From: an uncultured Neomegalonema sp.
GTDB lineage: Bacteria > Pseudomonadota > Alphaproteobacteria > Rhodobacterales > Rhodobacteraceae
Assembly (NCBI GenBank): GCA_937957975.1
Contig: CALFFK010000057.1
Coordinates: 1-62,694, forward strand
Length of the DNA: 62,694 bases
Reading direction: 5' to 3'
The notes under the pieces are model-generated. The model made no database searches and was not told the DNA's origin. It saw nothing but the letters and a program-made list of their open reading frames with translations. Numbering within the stretch: position 1 is the stretch's first letter; each line of letters begins with the position of its first letter. This document shows positions 29,191 through 38,102 of this stretch, in pieces. The position numbers and the translations under genes were made by a program.

Positions 29191-29529
29191 ATGACCTATT
29201 ACGACGAACCACTGCTTGATCGGGAAATTTTAAACGAAAATACGATGAGCAGCGAAGCTCTACAGGCAGAGTTGTTTACTTTGTTCTTCGAGCAAGGAGT
29301 TTTGTACATTAAACAGCTTCAGGATGCTTTGCACGATGGAGATAGCAATGCATGGCGTATGACAGCGCATGGGGTTAAGGGCGCATCGCGCTCGCTTGGG
29401 ATGACCCGTCTCGCCTCTGTCGCACTGGAAGCCGAGAAATCGACTCCTGACGCAGCCAACCTTACCGCGATCATCTCGACCATAGAAGAAACGCGCAGCA
29501 CCATCTGGCCGCAGGAAAACGCGGCTTAA
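29191..29529 (+). CDS. stand-alone Hpt (histidine phosphotransfer) protein
   Basis: 112-residue all-helical protein with one Hpt domain. The phospho-acceptor H60 lies in M-T-A-H-G-V-K-G-A-S-R, the family pattern HxxKG. No receiver or kinase domain is attached. Such proteins pass phosphoryl groups between hybrid kinases and response regulators. An AGGGG stretch precedes the ATG, and the 79-base AT-rich gap upstream probably holds its own promoter. No matching kinase or regulator is next to it; the DivL-like kinase and RegB lie 22-26 kb away and a link is only speculation. Confidence 0.85.
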   Translation: MTYYDEPLLDREILNENTMSSEALQAELFTLFFEQGVLYIKQLQDALHDGDSNAWRMTAHGVKGASRSLGMTRLASVALEAEKSTPDAANLTAIISTIEETRSTIWPQENAA

Positions 29530-29536
29530 AGTAAAG

Positions 29537-31039
29537 TCATTCCCGCCCAATACGCGCCCGCCTTGCGCGCAACCCTGGCAAAAAAACGAGAGCCACAGCC
29601 AGGATCAGCAGGCCCATGGTCATGGGCCGTTCCCAGATGAAAGACGGGCCGTCATAGAGCTGCATCGAACGAGCAAAGTTATTTTCCAGCATCGACCCAA
29701 GAATGAAGCCGATCAACAACGGTGGCAGCGGAAAATCAGCGAGCCGCAGGATCGTCGCCACCACGCCCAACCCCACAAGGATCAACAGCTCCGTGGCATT
29801 GTTCTGGCCGATATACGCCCCCATCAGCGTAAAAAAGAGAATAAAGGGGATCAGGTAATTACGCGGCACGGCGAGGATTTTCGCAATATATGGGATCAGC
29901 GGCAAATTCAGGATCAGCAAGACCAGATTGCCCAGATACATTGAGATGATGACGGACCAGAATATCTGCGGCTCATCAATCATCAGGCGCGGCCCCGGCG
30001 TGACATTGAGCGCGACCAACGCACCGAGCAGAATCGCGGTGGTCCCGGACCCCGGTATCCCAAGCGTCAACAACGGCACGAACGACCCCGTACAAGCCGC
30101 ATTATTTGCCGTCTCCGGGGCTGAAAGCCCTTTGATAGAGCCTTTGCCAAACATTTTCTTATCATCATCGGTAGCAATGTTGCGCTCGACAGCGTAGCCG
30201 AGAAAAGACGCGATGGTGGCCCCGGCACCGGGTAGAACGCCGATAAGAAACCCTTGTATTGATTGACGCCCTATCACGGGGGCAATGGCACGCGCTTCAT
30301 CACAGGTGATCCGCAAATCCTTGATTTCACCCGATCCTCCGTCACCCGTATTCGAGCGTTTGGGATCAAGGACGAGGAAGATCGCTTCAGGCAGCGCGAA
30401 CATGGCCATGGCCAGCGTGATAAAGCTGAACCCCGATTGCAGGTCCATGACCCCGCCGGTAAAGCGCGGCGCGTTGAAAAGGGCGGCTTCGCCCACGGTT
30501 GCCAGCATCAACCCGGCGACAGTCATCATAATGGCCTTGGCCACCTGCCCCGTCCCCGCGAAGGTGGCGATGGCAGACAGACCCACGACCATCAGCGCAA
30601 AATACTCCGCCGAATGAAACGATAGCGCAACCGACGCCAGCACCGGGGCAAAGATCATCAGCAGGATCGCCCCAATCGTACCACCGCAAAAGGATGAGAT
30701 GGCGGCGATGGTCAGCGCCTTGCCCGCTTTGCCCTGCCGCGCCATCGGATAGCCATCGAAGCTGGTCGCCACTGTCGAGGCGACACCGGGGGCGTTGATG
30801 AGGATAGAAGAGGTCGAGCCGCCAAAGATGGCTCCATAATAGACCCCCGCCAACAGGATCAGGGCGGCGGAAGGATCGCCAATGGTGATAGCCACAGGGA
30901 TCATAATCGCGATGATTGACATGGGGCCAAGACCGGGCAGCATCCCGATGAATGTACCGATCAGACATCCCCCGATAACCATCAGAAGGTTCTTGATCGA
31001 AAAGGCCGTGGTAAGGCCCATCAGGATGCCTTCAAGCAT
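29537..31039 (-). CDS. tctA: tripartite tricarboxylate transporter permease TctA
   Basis: Large membrane subunit of a tripartite tricarboxylate transporter, 500 residues with about eleven helices. It carries the duplicated family motifs: G-M-L-P-G-L-G-P-M near the N-terminus and G-V-L-P-G-A-G-A-T mid-protein, plus T-L-G-I-P-G-S-G-T-T. With TctB and TctC it imports carboxylates such as citrate using the ion gradient. It is the last gene of the minus-strand operon and starts 18 bases after the endonuclease gene. Confidence 0.95.
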   Translation of the reverse strand: MLEGILMGLTTAFSIKNLLMVIGGCLIGTFIGMLPGLGPMSIIAIMIPVAITIGDPSAALILLAGVYYGAIFGGSTSSILINAPGVASTVATSFDGYPMARQGKAGKALTIAAISSFCGGTIGAILLMIFAPVLASVALSFHSAEYFALMVVGLSAIATFAGTGQVAKAIMMTVAGLMLATVGEAALFNAPRFTGGVMDLQSGFSFITLAMAMFALPEAIFLVLDPKRSNTGDGGSGEIKDLRITCDEARAIAPVIGRQSIQGFLIGVLPGAGATIASFLGYAVERNIATDDDKKMFGKGSIKGLSAPETANNAACTGSFVPLLTLGIPGSGTTAILLGALVALNVTPGPRLMIDEPQIFWSVIISMYLGNLVLLILNLPLIPYIAKILAVPRNYLIPFILFFTLMGAYIGQNNATELLILVGLGVVATILRLADFPLPPLLIGFILGSMLENNFARSMQLYDGPSFIWERPMTMGLLILAVALVFLPGLRARRARIGRE

Positions 31040-31057
31040 AACTTCGCATCCTTTCGC

Positions 31058-32143
31058 CTATGTCGTCGCAAAAAATCGCATCAGGTATTCATCAGAATAA
31101 TCCGTCTCCAACTCGACCCAGATCGGCAGGTGATCCGACATCTCTTCGGTATTCCAACGCTTGTAGGAGCGCCGAAAATCAGCGTAAGCGGCCTTGCCGA
31201 CAGCCGCACGATGCGCCGTAACCACCGGCTCATAATAAGCAAGGGTTTCATCAAAATCAGCACGCGCAACATTCGGCGGGTCGCCATCGGTCACGATCCG
31301 TGTTTCCGGGTAGGGATAGATTGCCCCACGCCAGTCAAAGACGCCATGGCGCAGAAGCCGTGTCTTGCGCTCGCTTTTGCCATCCACTGTGTAGGCGATC
31401 TGGTCATAGAATCTGTCGCCCCCCATATTCGTTGCCGGAAATTCCGGTACTTCCAGCCCGCTGTCGAGCAACGCCTGCATCACAACGCCATCGCGGGTGT
31501 CTATATTCATGTCACCGAGGAACAGGTAGACCTGATCCTCCACTTCCGCCCGCTTCAGGATTGAGTCTGCAATTGCCGCAACCTCCTCAGCACGCATCGC
31601 CAGGCCAGCGGCATTGGTCTCACCGAAAACGATATGCGAAGAAACCAGCGTAAAACGGAACCACCCCGCCTGAAAGGCCGCAAAAAATGGCGAACGGGCG
31701 ATCTGATTGCCGGTCGATAGCGTATCACTGCGCACAACAATCTCACCGACCAGATTGCGAAAGACGACCTTGTCCCTGTTGTAGACAAACGCCATGCGCT
31801 CGGCATTGCCCCCTTCGTGGTCCGAAATGTCAGTGACAAAGAAATCCCAGTTCGGCCCCAGCAATCGAAGTAGCCGCCGCAGCGGTGCCAGGTCTGACTT
31901 CACCTCCTGAATCGCGCAGATGTCGAAGGCCGAAACAATTTCGGCTATGAAGTGAAAACTGTCAGCAAGGCGTGGCACGCCCCAGTCGAAGGAGCGGATG
32001 TTCCATGACCCAACGATCAGAGAGTTAGGGCGCCGCCCCCCCGTTATCGTGCGATACAGATCTGCCCGTAACGCCACGAGACGGCGGGCGATCCAATCGG
32101 CTTTGGTGTCCGAATAATGTTTCAGCTCATGGTAATAAGGCAT
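31058..32143 (-). CDS. endonuclease/exonuclease/phosphatase family protein
   Basis: 361-residue protein with the EEP (DNase I-like) fold. The metal and catalytic motifs are in order: S-W-N-I-R-S-F near residue 46, A-I-Q-E-V-K (Glu ligand) near 97, L-F-L-G-D-M-N-I-D (Asp/Asn pair), and S-D-H-L-P-I-W (catalytic His) near the C-terminus. There is no signal peptide, so it is probably cytoplasmic. The substrate may be a nucleic acid, phosphoester or lipid. It lies inside the TTT transporter operon, 9 bases after tctB and 18 before tctA, so it must be co-transcribed. No functional link to carboxylate uptake is known to me. Confidence 0.88.
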   Translation of the reverse strand: MPYYHELKHYSDTKADWIARRLVALRADLYRTITGGRRPNSLIVGSWNIRSFDWGVPRLADSFHFIAEIVSAFDICAIQEVKSDLAPLRRLLRLLGPNWDFFVTDISDHEGGNAERMAFVYNRDKVVFRNLVGEIVVRSDTLSTGNQIARSPFFAAFQAGWFRFTLVSSHIVFGETNAAGLAMRAEEVAAIADSILKRAEVEDQVYLFLGDMNIDTRDGVVMQALLDSGLEVPEFPATNMGGDRFYDQIAYTVDGKSERKTRLLRHGVFDWRGAIYPYPETRIVTDGDPPNVARADFDETLAYYEPVVTAHRAAVGKAAYADFRRSYKRWNTEEMSDHLPIWVELETDYSDEYLMRFFATT

Positions 32144-32152
32144 GCTCCCCCC

Positions 32153-32638
32153 TTACGTCACGAACCACGGCCAGGGCCAGGGCCGCAGGAAGATACCCAG
32201 CACGTTGTTAACCAGAAACCAGATGAACAATGCTGTCATCAGCGCAACGGGGATCAGGATGTGTAGCTTTCGCTCACCCAATGCGATGCCCGAAACCATC
32301 AGGAACAACACTGTGGAAGCAACAAACCCGATGGGGCGTAGCGCAAAGGCGTAGGCGATCATCAAGACGACGAGAATGGCGGCCTGTCCGATCCTGTAAT
32401 CACCAAGACGGCGATAATCGATTTCATCCTCTTTGATGGAGCGCGGTTTGGTATTCACGATCACCAGTAACGCACAAACAATGCCCAACCCCGCCAACAC
32501 TTTTGGAAAAGTGCTGGGCCATATCGGATTGCGCTTCATAAAGGGGGGCAGACCCGCATCCATGGTAAAGAAAGCGGTGTAACCATAAACAAGGCACACC
32601 ACGAGAAAGACAGAGGCGATCCAGCGGTCAAGTGTCAT
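32153..32638 (-). CDS. tctB: tripartite tricarboxylate transporter small subunit TctB
   Basis: 161-residue membrane protein with four predicted helices, matching the small TctB subunit of TTT transporters. The sequence is poorly conserved in general, so the call rests on hydropathy, length and the position between tctC and tctA. ATG 32638 is preferred over an in-frame TTG six bases upstream. The cytoplasmic loop near residues 55-75 is charged. Confidence 0.85.
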   Translation of the reverse strand: MTLDRWIASVFLVVCLVYGYTAFFTMDAGLPPFMKRNPIWPSTFPKVLAGLGIVCALLVIVNTKPRSIKEDEIDYRRLGDYRIGQAAILVVLMIAYAFALRPIGFVASTVLFLMVSGIALGERKLHILIPVALMTALFIWFLVNNVLGIFLRPWPWPWFVT

Positions 32639-32659
32639 GGTCAAACCATTTTCAATGCG

Positions 32660-32687
32660 GCAGCCCCGGACAAAAAGCCAGGGCTGC
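32660..32687 (-). other. intercistronic hairpin between tctC and tctB
   Basis: On the minus strand, GCAGCCCTGG pairs with CCGGGGCTGC (10 bp, one G-U) around an 8-base loop, starting 12 bases after the tctC stop. No T-run follows, so it may protect the 3' end of tctC mRNA and raise binding-protein levels over the membrane subunits, a common device in transporter operons (inference). Confidence 0.6.
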
Positions 32688-32698
32688 GGTATTGGGCC

Positions 32699-33679
32699 TC
32701 ACAGAAACCCAAGCTTCTTCATCAGATCTCCGATTACCGTTTCCTGCTTCACAAGGAACGCTTCAAAATCGTCGCCCGGATTGAATATATCGACCCAGCC
32801 ATTCCGGTCGCGCACATCGGCCCATTCGTCAGTCTCGTACATCGCGGTCAGGGCGGCGATGTATTTTTCCTTCTGTTCATCGGGCAGGCCGGGTGCTGCG
32901 AAAAAGCCGCGCCAGTTGACGAACTCGGTGTCGATGCCCTGCTCTTTCATGGTCCTGGCGTCTTCATAGGCCGCAACGCGCTCCGGCGCGGTGACGCCGA
33001 TAATCTTGACCTCACCCGCCTCGGCCAGTGCAACCGCTTCCGAGAAACCCGTCGAAAGTGCAGATATTTCACCCGACAACAAACCCGCCATCGCCTTGCC
33101 GCCCGCGTCATAGGCAATGTATTTCAGGTCCAGCGGGTCTTCACCTGCCGCCTCCATCACCATTGCCGCAACGAGGTGATCCATACCCCCCGGAACCGAC
33201 CCACCCCCCACTGCGACCTTGCGGGGATTCTTTTTATAGGCCGCGATCAGATCATCCATCGAACCAATATCGCTGTCCTTACCAACCACGATGGCGGCAT
33301 AGTCACCAATGGTCCCGGCGATCAGGGTCAGGTCACGGAAATTCTGCGGAAATACCTTGGTCAGGGAGCGAATCACGATGGGGGTCGAATTGACCATCAT
33401 CGTTCCATGATTACTGTCTGCATTCTCGATCAGGTAGCCAATGGCCTTGCCGCCACCACCGCCCGACATATTTTCGTAGCTTGCCTTGCCAACGATGCCC
33501 GATTTCGTGAGCGCCTCACCCGTACCGCGCGCTGTGCCATCCCAGCCACCACCCGCCCCACCGGGAATCAGGAAATGGATGCTGTCGAGTTTTTCCTGTG
33601 AGTCAGCAAAAGCAGGGACCGTAAAACCTGCGGCAAGCGTCGCGGCAAGAGCAAGGCGGCGGGTGATGGTAAAGGTCAT
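32699..33679 (-). CDS. tctC: tripartite tricarboxylate transporter substrate-binding protein TctC
   Basis: Periplasmic binding protein of 326 residues in the Bug/TctC family. The signal peptide covers about residues 1-25 (basic start, hydrophobic core, A-F-A-D-S). The mature part starts with the first lobe I-H-F-L-I-P-G-G-A-G-G-G-W-D, the family's ligand loop. GGGGAGAG lies about 5 bases before the ATG. It is the first gene of the tctC-tctB-EEP-tctA operon. The ligand is a carboxylate in known members; the exact substrate cannot be read from sequence. Confidence 0.94.
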   Translation of the reverse strand: MTFTITRRLALAATLAAGFTVPAFADSQEKLDSIHFLIPGGAGGGWDGTARGTGEALTKSGIVGKASYENMSGGGGGKAIGYLIENADSNHGTMMVNSTPIVIRSLTKVFPQNFRDLTLIAGTIGDYAAIVVGKDSDIGSMDDLIAAYKKNPRKVAVGGGSVPGGMDHLVAAMVMEAAGEDPLDLKYIAYDAGGKAMAGLLSGEISALSTGFSEAVALAEAGEVKIIGVTAPERVAAYEDARTMKEQGIDTEFVNWRGFFAAPGLPDEQKEKYIAALTAMYETDEWADVRDRNGWVDIFNPGDDFEAFLVKQETVIGDLMKKLGFL

Positions 33680-33745
33680 TGTTCTCTCCCCAAATCAGTT
33701 GCCTCAACCTTGGCCTATACGGGGGATACGTCAACCATCAACGGT

Positions 33746-34465
33746 TCAGGTCTTAGCCGCCGCCTGTAGCCAATTCATGTAAAGCCGTTCGGCCAACCGC
33801 GACATTTCCGGCAGAGCATCAGCGGTTCTGGCGCGTAGGGTTTCGACCCCGCCTTCGCCCATCGCGTCGATCAGGGCATTACGATATTCGGGAATTTCAG
33901 CCCAGATATCCACTGTGTCTGCCTCCACCTCGATATGGAACTGGCAGGAAAATGCCCGCGTTCCCCAACTCATCGCCTGTACCGGGCAGTCGGGCGAGGT
34001 GGCGTGGACGCGAAAGCCTTCGGGGAGCGTTTTGATCTCGGCACTGTGCCATTGCAGCGTATCAAAGCTGTCCGGGAAATCATCGAGAAAGATCGATTGC
34101 GCCCCCACTTCGGTCATCTGCACTGGCAACACGCCAATCTCCGGGGTGTCAGACGGCCCAACCGTCCCGCCCAACGCCTCCGCCAGCAGTTGATGCCCAA
34201 GGCACAGGCCCAGAAACGGCATCCCCCGTTCAGCCACGGCCTCGCGGATGAGCGCCTTCTCGGCAACCAACCACGGATGCGCATCTTCCTGCCATACATC
34301 CATCGGTCCACCCATGACCCACAGGGCATCAAACCCGTCAAGAGGCGGGGCCGTCTCGCCCTCGTCCAGTTCGACCGCCTGCCATGTATGGCCATCCTCC
34401 TCCAGAAAACTGCGGAAGATACCGGGATGTTCGCATTGGGCGTGTTGCAGGACGAGGATTTTCAT
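33746..34465 (-). CDS. class I glutamine amidotransferase-like protein
   Basis: 239-residue stand-alone class I glutamine amidotransferase domain, related to the GuaA N-terminal domain and YfeJ-type proteins. The catalytic Cys is in L-G-L-C-L-G-H-Q-L, and the His-Glu pair in Q-F-H-I-E-V, so the triad looks complete. The oxyanion turn M-G-G-P-M-D-V is also present. No synthetase partner is adjacent, and the acceptor is unknown. The beta-CASP gene upstream ends 3 bases before this ATG, so the two are translationally coupled. Confidence 0.88.
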   Translation of the reverse strand: MKILVLQHAQCEHPGIFRSFLEEDGHTWQAVELDEGETAPPLDGFDALWVMGGPMDVWQEDAHPWLVAEKALIREAVAERGMPFLGLCLGHQLLAEALGGTVGPSDTPEIGVLPVQMTEVGAQSIFLDDFPDSFDTLQWHSAEIKTLPEGFRVHATSPDCPVQAMSWGTRAFSCQFHIEVEADTVDIWAEIPEYRNALIDAMGEGGVETLRARTADALPEMSRLAERLYMNWLQAAAKT

Positions 34466-34468
34466 GGA

Positions 34469-36055
34469 TCAGCTTTTCGTCAGTGTTTCGTTGAGTGCGG
34501 CCAGAATCTCGCGCCGCTTGCCATCGTTCGCACCATCTTCCATCGCATTGCCAAGCGCCAGCATAAAGGCGGCGTAATCATTGTACCAATCGGTCCTGAG
34601 GGTCTGCGGCTCGATACGGGGGGCAGCGCGGCCTTTGGATTTCGGCGTTCCGGCGCTCAGATCAAAACTCTCATCGAATTGGGGCATCAGGATTTTCGCC
34701 GTATCCATGCCCTTCTCTCCCAACAAACGGCGCAGTTCCAGCCGCGCATCATCGTCGCCGTGATTCAGGAACAAGCCTCCGGCCACGGGTGCGCGCTCCA
34801 TGATCCAATCGATCAACTCGCCTTGATCAGCATGGGCAGAGTAGTTACCGATACCCCGAATGTCGGCTTCAACCTTGAATTCCTTGCCATGAATGCGAAC
34901 GTCGCGTTTGCCGGAACGGATGATGCTGCCCAGCGTTCCGGGAGCCTGATAACCGACAAAGAGGATCGTACATTCGGGCCGCCATATATTGTTCTTCAGG
35001 TGGTGCAGGATGCGGCCTGCATCGGCCATGCCACTGGCCGAAATAATGATCGCACCGCCCTTGATACGGTTGATCGCCTTACTCTCCTCCACACTTTGGG
35101 TGATGCGGAAATTCTTGTCACGAAAGAGCTGCGCAGTCGGCATCGCCACGTCTTCAAGATGATCAGCATGCTCTACAAAGACCTGAGTAACCTTGCTCGC
35201 CAACGGACTGTCGAGAAAAACCGTGGCTTTCGGGATCGATCCATCAGCGAGCAGCGCGCCAATGTCATGGAGCAGTTCCTGACTGCGCTCGACCGCAAAG
35301 CTGGGGATGACGATATTGCCCCCGCGTTCCAACCCCGCGACCAACTCCTTGCGCAACGCCTCTCGCCGCCCTTCAAGGGTATAATCGGCGCGGGTACGAT
35401 CACCATAGGTGCTTTCTGAGATGATGTAATCGAAGCCTTGTTCTCCGCCCGGTTCGGGGTGGAACACCTTTTCATCCGGCCCCAGATCACCGGAGAAGAG
35501 CAAGCGCATTGTGTTACCGCTGCCCTCTTCCTGAAACTTTACCTCGATAGAGGCAGAGCCAAGAATATGGCCCGCATTCCAATAGCGGACATGGAATCCG
35601 GGGGCCGGCTCGATCCATTCGCCATAGTCCACTGGGACCATCCGTTTAAGTGCCGCCCTGGCGTCATCCTGCGAATAAAGCGGCACAATCGGTTCCTTGC
35701 CACGCCGTTCGCGCCAACGGTTCGTGCGCTCGGTATCGGATTCCTGAATACGGGCAGAATCAAGCAGCATGAATTCAAGCAAGTCGATAGTGGCGCGCGT
35801 GGCGTAGATAGGTTTGTCGAAACCGTTCGCCATCAGCTTTGGCACCAGACCCGTATGATCCGTGTGGGCATGGGTCAGCAGCAGGAACGCCGCCGCCTTG
35901 GGGTCAAAAGGAAATGGCTGGCGGTTCAGCTCCCGTACCGTCTTGTTGCCCTGAAACAGGCCACAATCGATCAGGCACACAACCCCGCCGGTATCGAGCA
36001 TCGAGCAGGAGCCTGTGACAGTCCCCGCTGCACCATAGAAGGACAGTGTCGTCAT
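34469..36055 (-). CDS. metallo-beta-lactamase / beta-CASP RNA-processing exonuclease-like protein
   Basis: 528-residue protein of the CPSF/RNase J-like beta-CASP family (YSH1-type, often called MBL-fold exoribonuclease). The metal motif T-H-A-H-T-D-H-T-G (HxHxDH) is near residue 57, S-E-S-T-Y-G-D-R carries the Asp ligand, and the beta-CASP motifs include F-A-V-E-R-S-Q-E and S-A-S-G-M-A-D-A-G. N-Y-S-A-H-A-D-Q is the conserved late His motif. The Ala-Pro-Arg-rich C-terminal tail extends beyond the core. The likely role is RNA maturation or decay in the cytoplasm. It is probably co-transcribed with the amidotransferase gene. Confidence 0.9.
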   Translation of the reverse strand: MTTLSFYGAAGTVTGSCSMLDTGGVVCLIDCGLFQGNKTVRELNRQPFPFDPKAAAFLLLTHAHTDHTGLVPKLMANGFDKPIYATRATIDLLEFMLLDSARIQESDTERTNRWRERRGKEPIVPLYSQDDARAALKRMVPVDYGEWIEPAPGFHVRYWNAGHILGSASIEVKFQEEGSGNTMRLLFSGDLGPDEKVFHPEPGGEQGFDYIISESTYGDRTRADYTLEGRREALRKELVAGLERGGNIVIPSFAVERSQELLHDIGALLADGSIPKATVFLDSPLASKVTQVFVEHADHLEDVAMPTAQLFRDKNFRITQSVEESKAINRIKGGAIIISASGMADAGRILHHLKNNIWRPECTILFVGYQAPGTLGSIIRSGKRDVRIHGKEFKVEADIRGIGNYSAHADQGELIDWIMERAPVAGGLFLNHGDDDARLELRRLLGEKGMDTAKILMPQFDESFDLSAGTPKSKGRAAPRIEPQTLRTDWYNDYAAFMLALGNAMEDGANDGKRREILAALNETLTKS

Positions 36056-36357
36056 AATGCGCCTCGCTTGCTTGCTTATGGTCCTATAGACGCGAAGCGG
36101 ATGGGCAAAAGCAAGACCGACTGACGATCGCGTTCAGGATGAAGTTATTGGCCCAAAAGCACGCAGCGACGACATAAACTGTAACACATTCCGGGTTTCA
36201 CTGGAGAATCACCCGAAAATATAGTAAGTTGCTCTCGCTGAGTTACTCAAGAATCGCTGTCTGTTACCTTCTTCGAGGGTCAGTTGTACGATTTTGCTCT
36301 GACTGCGCCAAAGCTGCCGCACCCTCGCGGGCAGTATACTTGAAGGAGTGTATCACG
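36056..36357. other. divergent intergenic region and long 5' leader of the cold shock gene
   Basis: 302 bases without a gene separate the minus-strand beta-CASP gene and the cold shock gene. The region includes a possible promoter at 36196-36225, a small perfect palindrome TGAGT-T-ACTCA at 36239-36249, and a leader of at least 130 bases before the cold shock ATG. Long structured leaders are typical of cold shock mRNAs, where they affect translation at low temperature (established for cspA); that this leader does so is inference. Confidence 0.5.
36196..36225 (+). promoter_or_regulatory. possible sigma-70-like promoter of the cold shock gene
   Basis: TATAGT at 36220-36225 is a good -10 match; TTTCAC at 36196-36201, 18 bases upstream, is a poor -35. 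Low confidence. Confidence 0.3.
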
Positions 36358-36567
36358 ATGGCCAAAGGCACCGTGAAATGGTTCAACCCAACCAAGGGTT
36401 TCGGCTTCATTCAGCCTGATGGCGGCTCGCGCGATGTATTCGTGCACATCTCTGCCGTCGAACGCGCTGGTTTGCGTGGTCTCGATGAAGGCCAGAAGAT
36501 CGAATTCGAAGTCGAAGCAGGCCGTGATGGTCGCGAGTCGGCAACAGATCTTGTTGTGGTCGATTGA
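36358..36567 (+). CDS. CspA-family cold shock protein
   Basis: 69-residue single-strand nucleic-acid-binding protein with the OB-fold cold shock domain. RNP1 K-G-F-G-F-I-Q and RNP2 D-V-F-V-H-I-S are both intact, and it starts [10 protein letters not shown] like alphaproteobacterial CspA. AAGGAG lies 9 bases before the ATG. The product is probably an RNA chaperone. It has a long leader upstream and a strong terminator just after it, so it is monocistronic. Confidence 0.97.
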   Translation: MAKGTVKWFNPTKGFGFIQPDGGSRDVFVHISAVERAGLRGLDEGQKIEFEVEAGRDGRESATDLVVVD

Positions 36568-36592
36568 TCTCGCAAAATTGAACGATTTAAGG

Positions 36593-36624
36593 AAAAGGCC
36601 CTGCCCCCCGGCGGGGCCTTTTTT
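36593..36624 (+). terminator. Rho-independent terminator of the cold shock gene
   Basis: A 13-bp stem (AAAAGGCCCTGCC with GGCGGGGCCTTTT, one G-U), 4-base loop, and a T6 run at 36619-36624. It begins 25 bases after the stop codon. Confidence 0.95.
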
Positions 36625-36727
36625 ATATCCGAGACCTAAAATTCGCCACATGGCCCCGCTCTTGCTTCCTGACAGCGCAATGATCTGCGCCGCGACGATC
36701 CGGCGCGTTGAAACGAGGGCCGTTCCA

Positions 36728-38050
36728 ATGATGAAACCTCTTCCCGTTCTGACCTTCGCCCTCGCGCTCGCGATGGCGGCTCCGCTTTCGGCAATCGCAC
36801 AGGACGATGATACTTTCGTACGTGGTGTTGCCGCCTATGAAGATGGTGACTACGAAGCCGCTGCCGAATTCTGGACCCCATTGGCCGAAGACGGCAGCCC
36901 CGAAGCCCAGCGCAACCTTGCCCAGCTCTATCGGCTGGGCCTTGGCGTCGAACGCGACAATGTACGGGCCTATGAACTCTACACCGCCGCCGCCGAGCAA
37001 AACTCGGTTGAGGCACAGGTCAATGCCGCCTTCCTTTTGCTGACCGGCGAAGGCGTGGATAAAAACCCTGAGCAAGCCGCGCTCTGGTTCGCCAGGGCCG
37101 CCGATCAGGGGGATGCTCTCGCACAGTTCAATCTTGGCCTGATGTACGAGAAGGGCGTCGGTGTCTCACAAGACCGCGACATCGCCCGCGAACTCTATCA
37201 GCTTTCTGCCAACCAGGGCCAAAAACGCGCCCTCGCACGTCTCGATGAAATAGAGAATGACCTGCCCCCTGATGGTGGCGAAACAGCCCGACGTGAACGC
37301 AATGAGCAAAGGGCCGAGAATGACGCCCGCAAAGCCGATGCAGAACGCGAACGCAAACGACAGGACGAAGATGTCAAGCGCGTGACAGGCCGCGCGCAGG
37401 CCGAAAGGGATACCGAAGAAAAAGAAAGGGTCGAGAGGGCAAGAGCCGAGGCAAGGACCGGACCAATCCTCATTATCGAGAAAGTCGAAGACGATCCCGA
37501 AACGGAAGAAGACATCGAAAAAGCCGATGCCATGGTTGATGCAATGGCCAAGGAGGAAGCCGGGGGCGAGGATGAAAAAGAATCCATGAAAGCTTCTCTC
37601 GCCGCTGCATCGAAAGCCCCGGAAGACACTCCTGCCGTGCGACGCAAACCCGATAATCGTCGCGCCACAGGCGTCAAAGGCAATAACGATTCAATGGCTA
37701 AAGCGCCAAAGGCCACCCCGACCGATCGCTCGCGCCTGGTTCGTATTCGTCAGATCAAGGACGCCGAAACCGCTTATAAACGCGGCGATTTCCGCACCAG
37801 TGTGCGTCTGTTGATACCCCTTGCGCAGGAGGGAATGCCAGTCGCCCAGTTCTGGCTGGGTCGCATGTTCAACCGGGGCGAAGGCGTACAGCTTAATCGT
37901 TACGAAGCCTACAGCCTGTGGCGCAGTGCGGCAGCAAGTGGAAGCGTACAGGCCGCAACGGCGCTGGCCAACCTCTCCAACCGCATTGGTTTGGAAGAGA
38001 TGAATCGCGCAGAATCCTACTATCAATCCCGGCTACAACGCAGAAACTGA
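36728..38050 (+). CDS. exported Sel1/TPR-repeat protein with charged central region
   Basis: 440 residues from the chosen ATG, which opens a clear Sec signal peptide (about 1-25, ending A-I-A-Q). Residues about 30-160 contain four Sel1-like repeats, such as A-Q-R-N-L-A-Q-L-Y-R-L-G-L-G-V and A-Q-F-N-L-G-L-M-Y-E-K-G-V-G-V. A highly charged stretch (about 185-310), rich in Arg, Glu and Lys, is probably coiled coil or disordered. A further Sel1 pair follows near the C-terminus (A-Q-F-W-L-G-R-M-F-N-R-G-E-G-V). Such proteins serve as periplasmic scaffolds. In-frame upstream codons overlap the terminator of the cold shock gene and are not coding. Confidence 0.85.
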   Translation: MMKPLPVLTFALALAMAAPLSAIAQDDDTFVRGVAAYEDGDYEAAAEFWTPLAEDGSPEAQRNLAQLYRLGLGVERDNVRAYELYTAAAEQNSVEAQVNAAFLLLTGEGVDKNPEQAALWFARAADQGDALAQFNLGLMYEKGVGVSQDRDIARELYQLSANQGQKRALARLDEIENDLPPDGGETARRERNEQRAENDARKADAERERKRQDEDVKRVTGRAQAERDTEEKERVERARAEARTGPILIIEKVEDDPETEEDIEKADAMVDAMAKEEAGGEDEKESMKASLAAASKAPEDTPAVRRKPDNRRATGVKGNNDSMAKAPKATPTDRSRLVRIRQIKDAETAYKRGDFRTSVRLLIPLAQEGMPVAQFWLGRMFNRGEGVQLNRYEAYSLWRSAAASGSVQAATALANLSNRIGLEEMNRAESYYQSRLQRRN

Positions 38051-38102
38051 CTTTGACGGCATTAATCAGAGCCACCCGAAGTATCCGTGGAACGACTATC
38101 CC

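Noticed and set aside
33935-35419. 494-codon open frame on the plus strand
   Set aside because: It lies opposite the beta-CASP and amidotransferase genes, whose motifs are intact. Its translation has no family resemblance.
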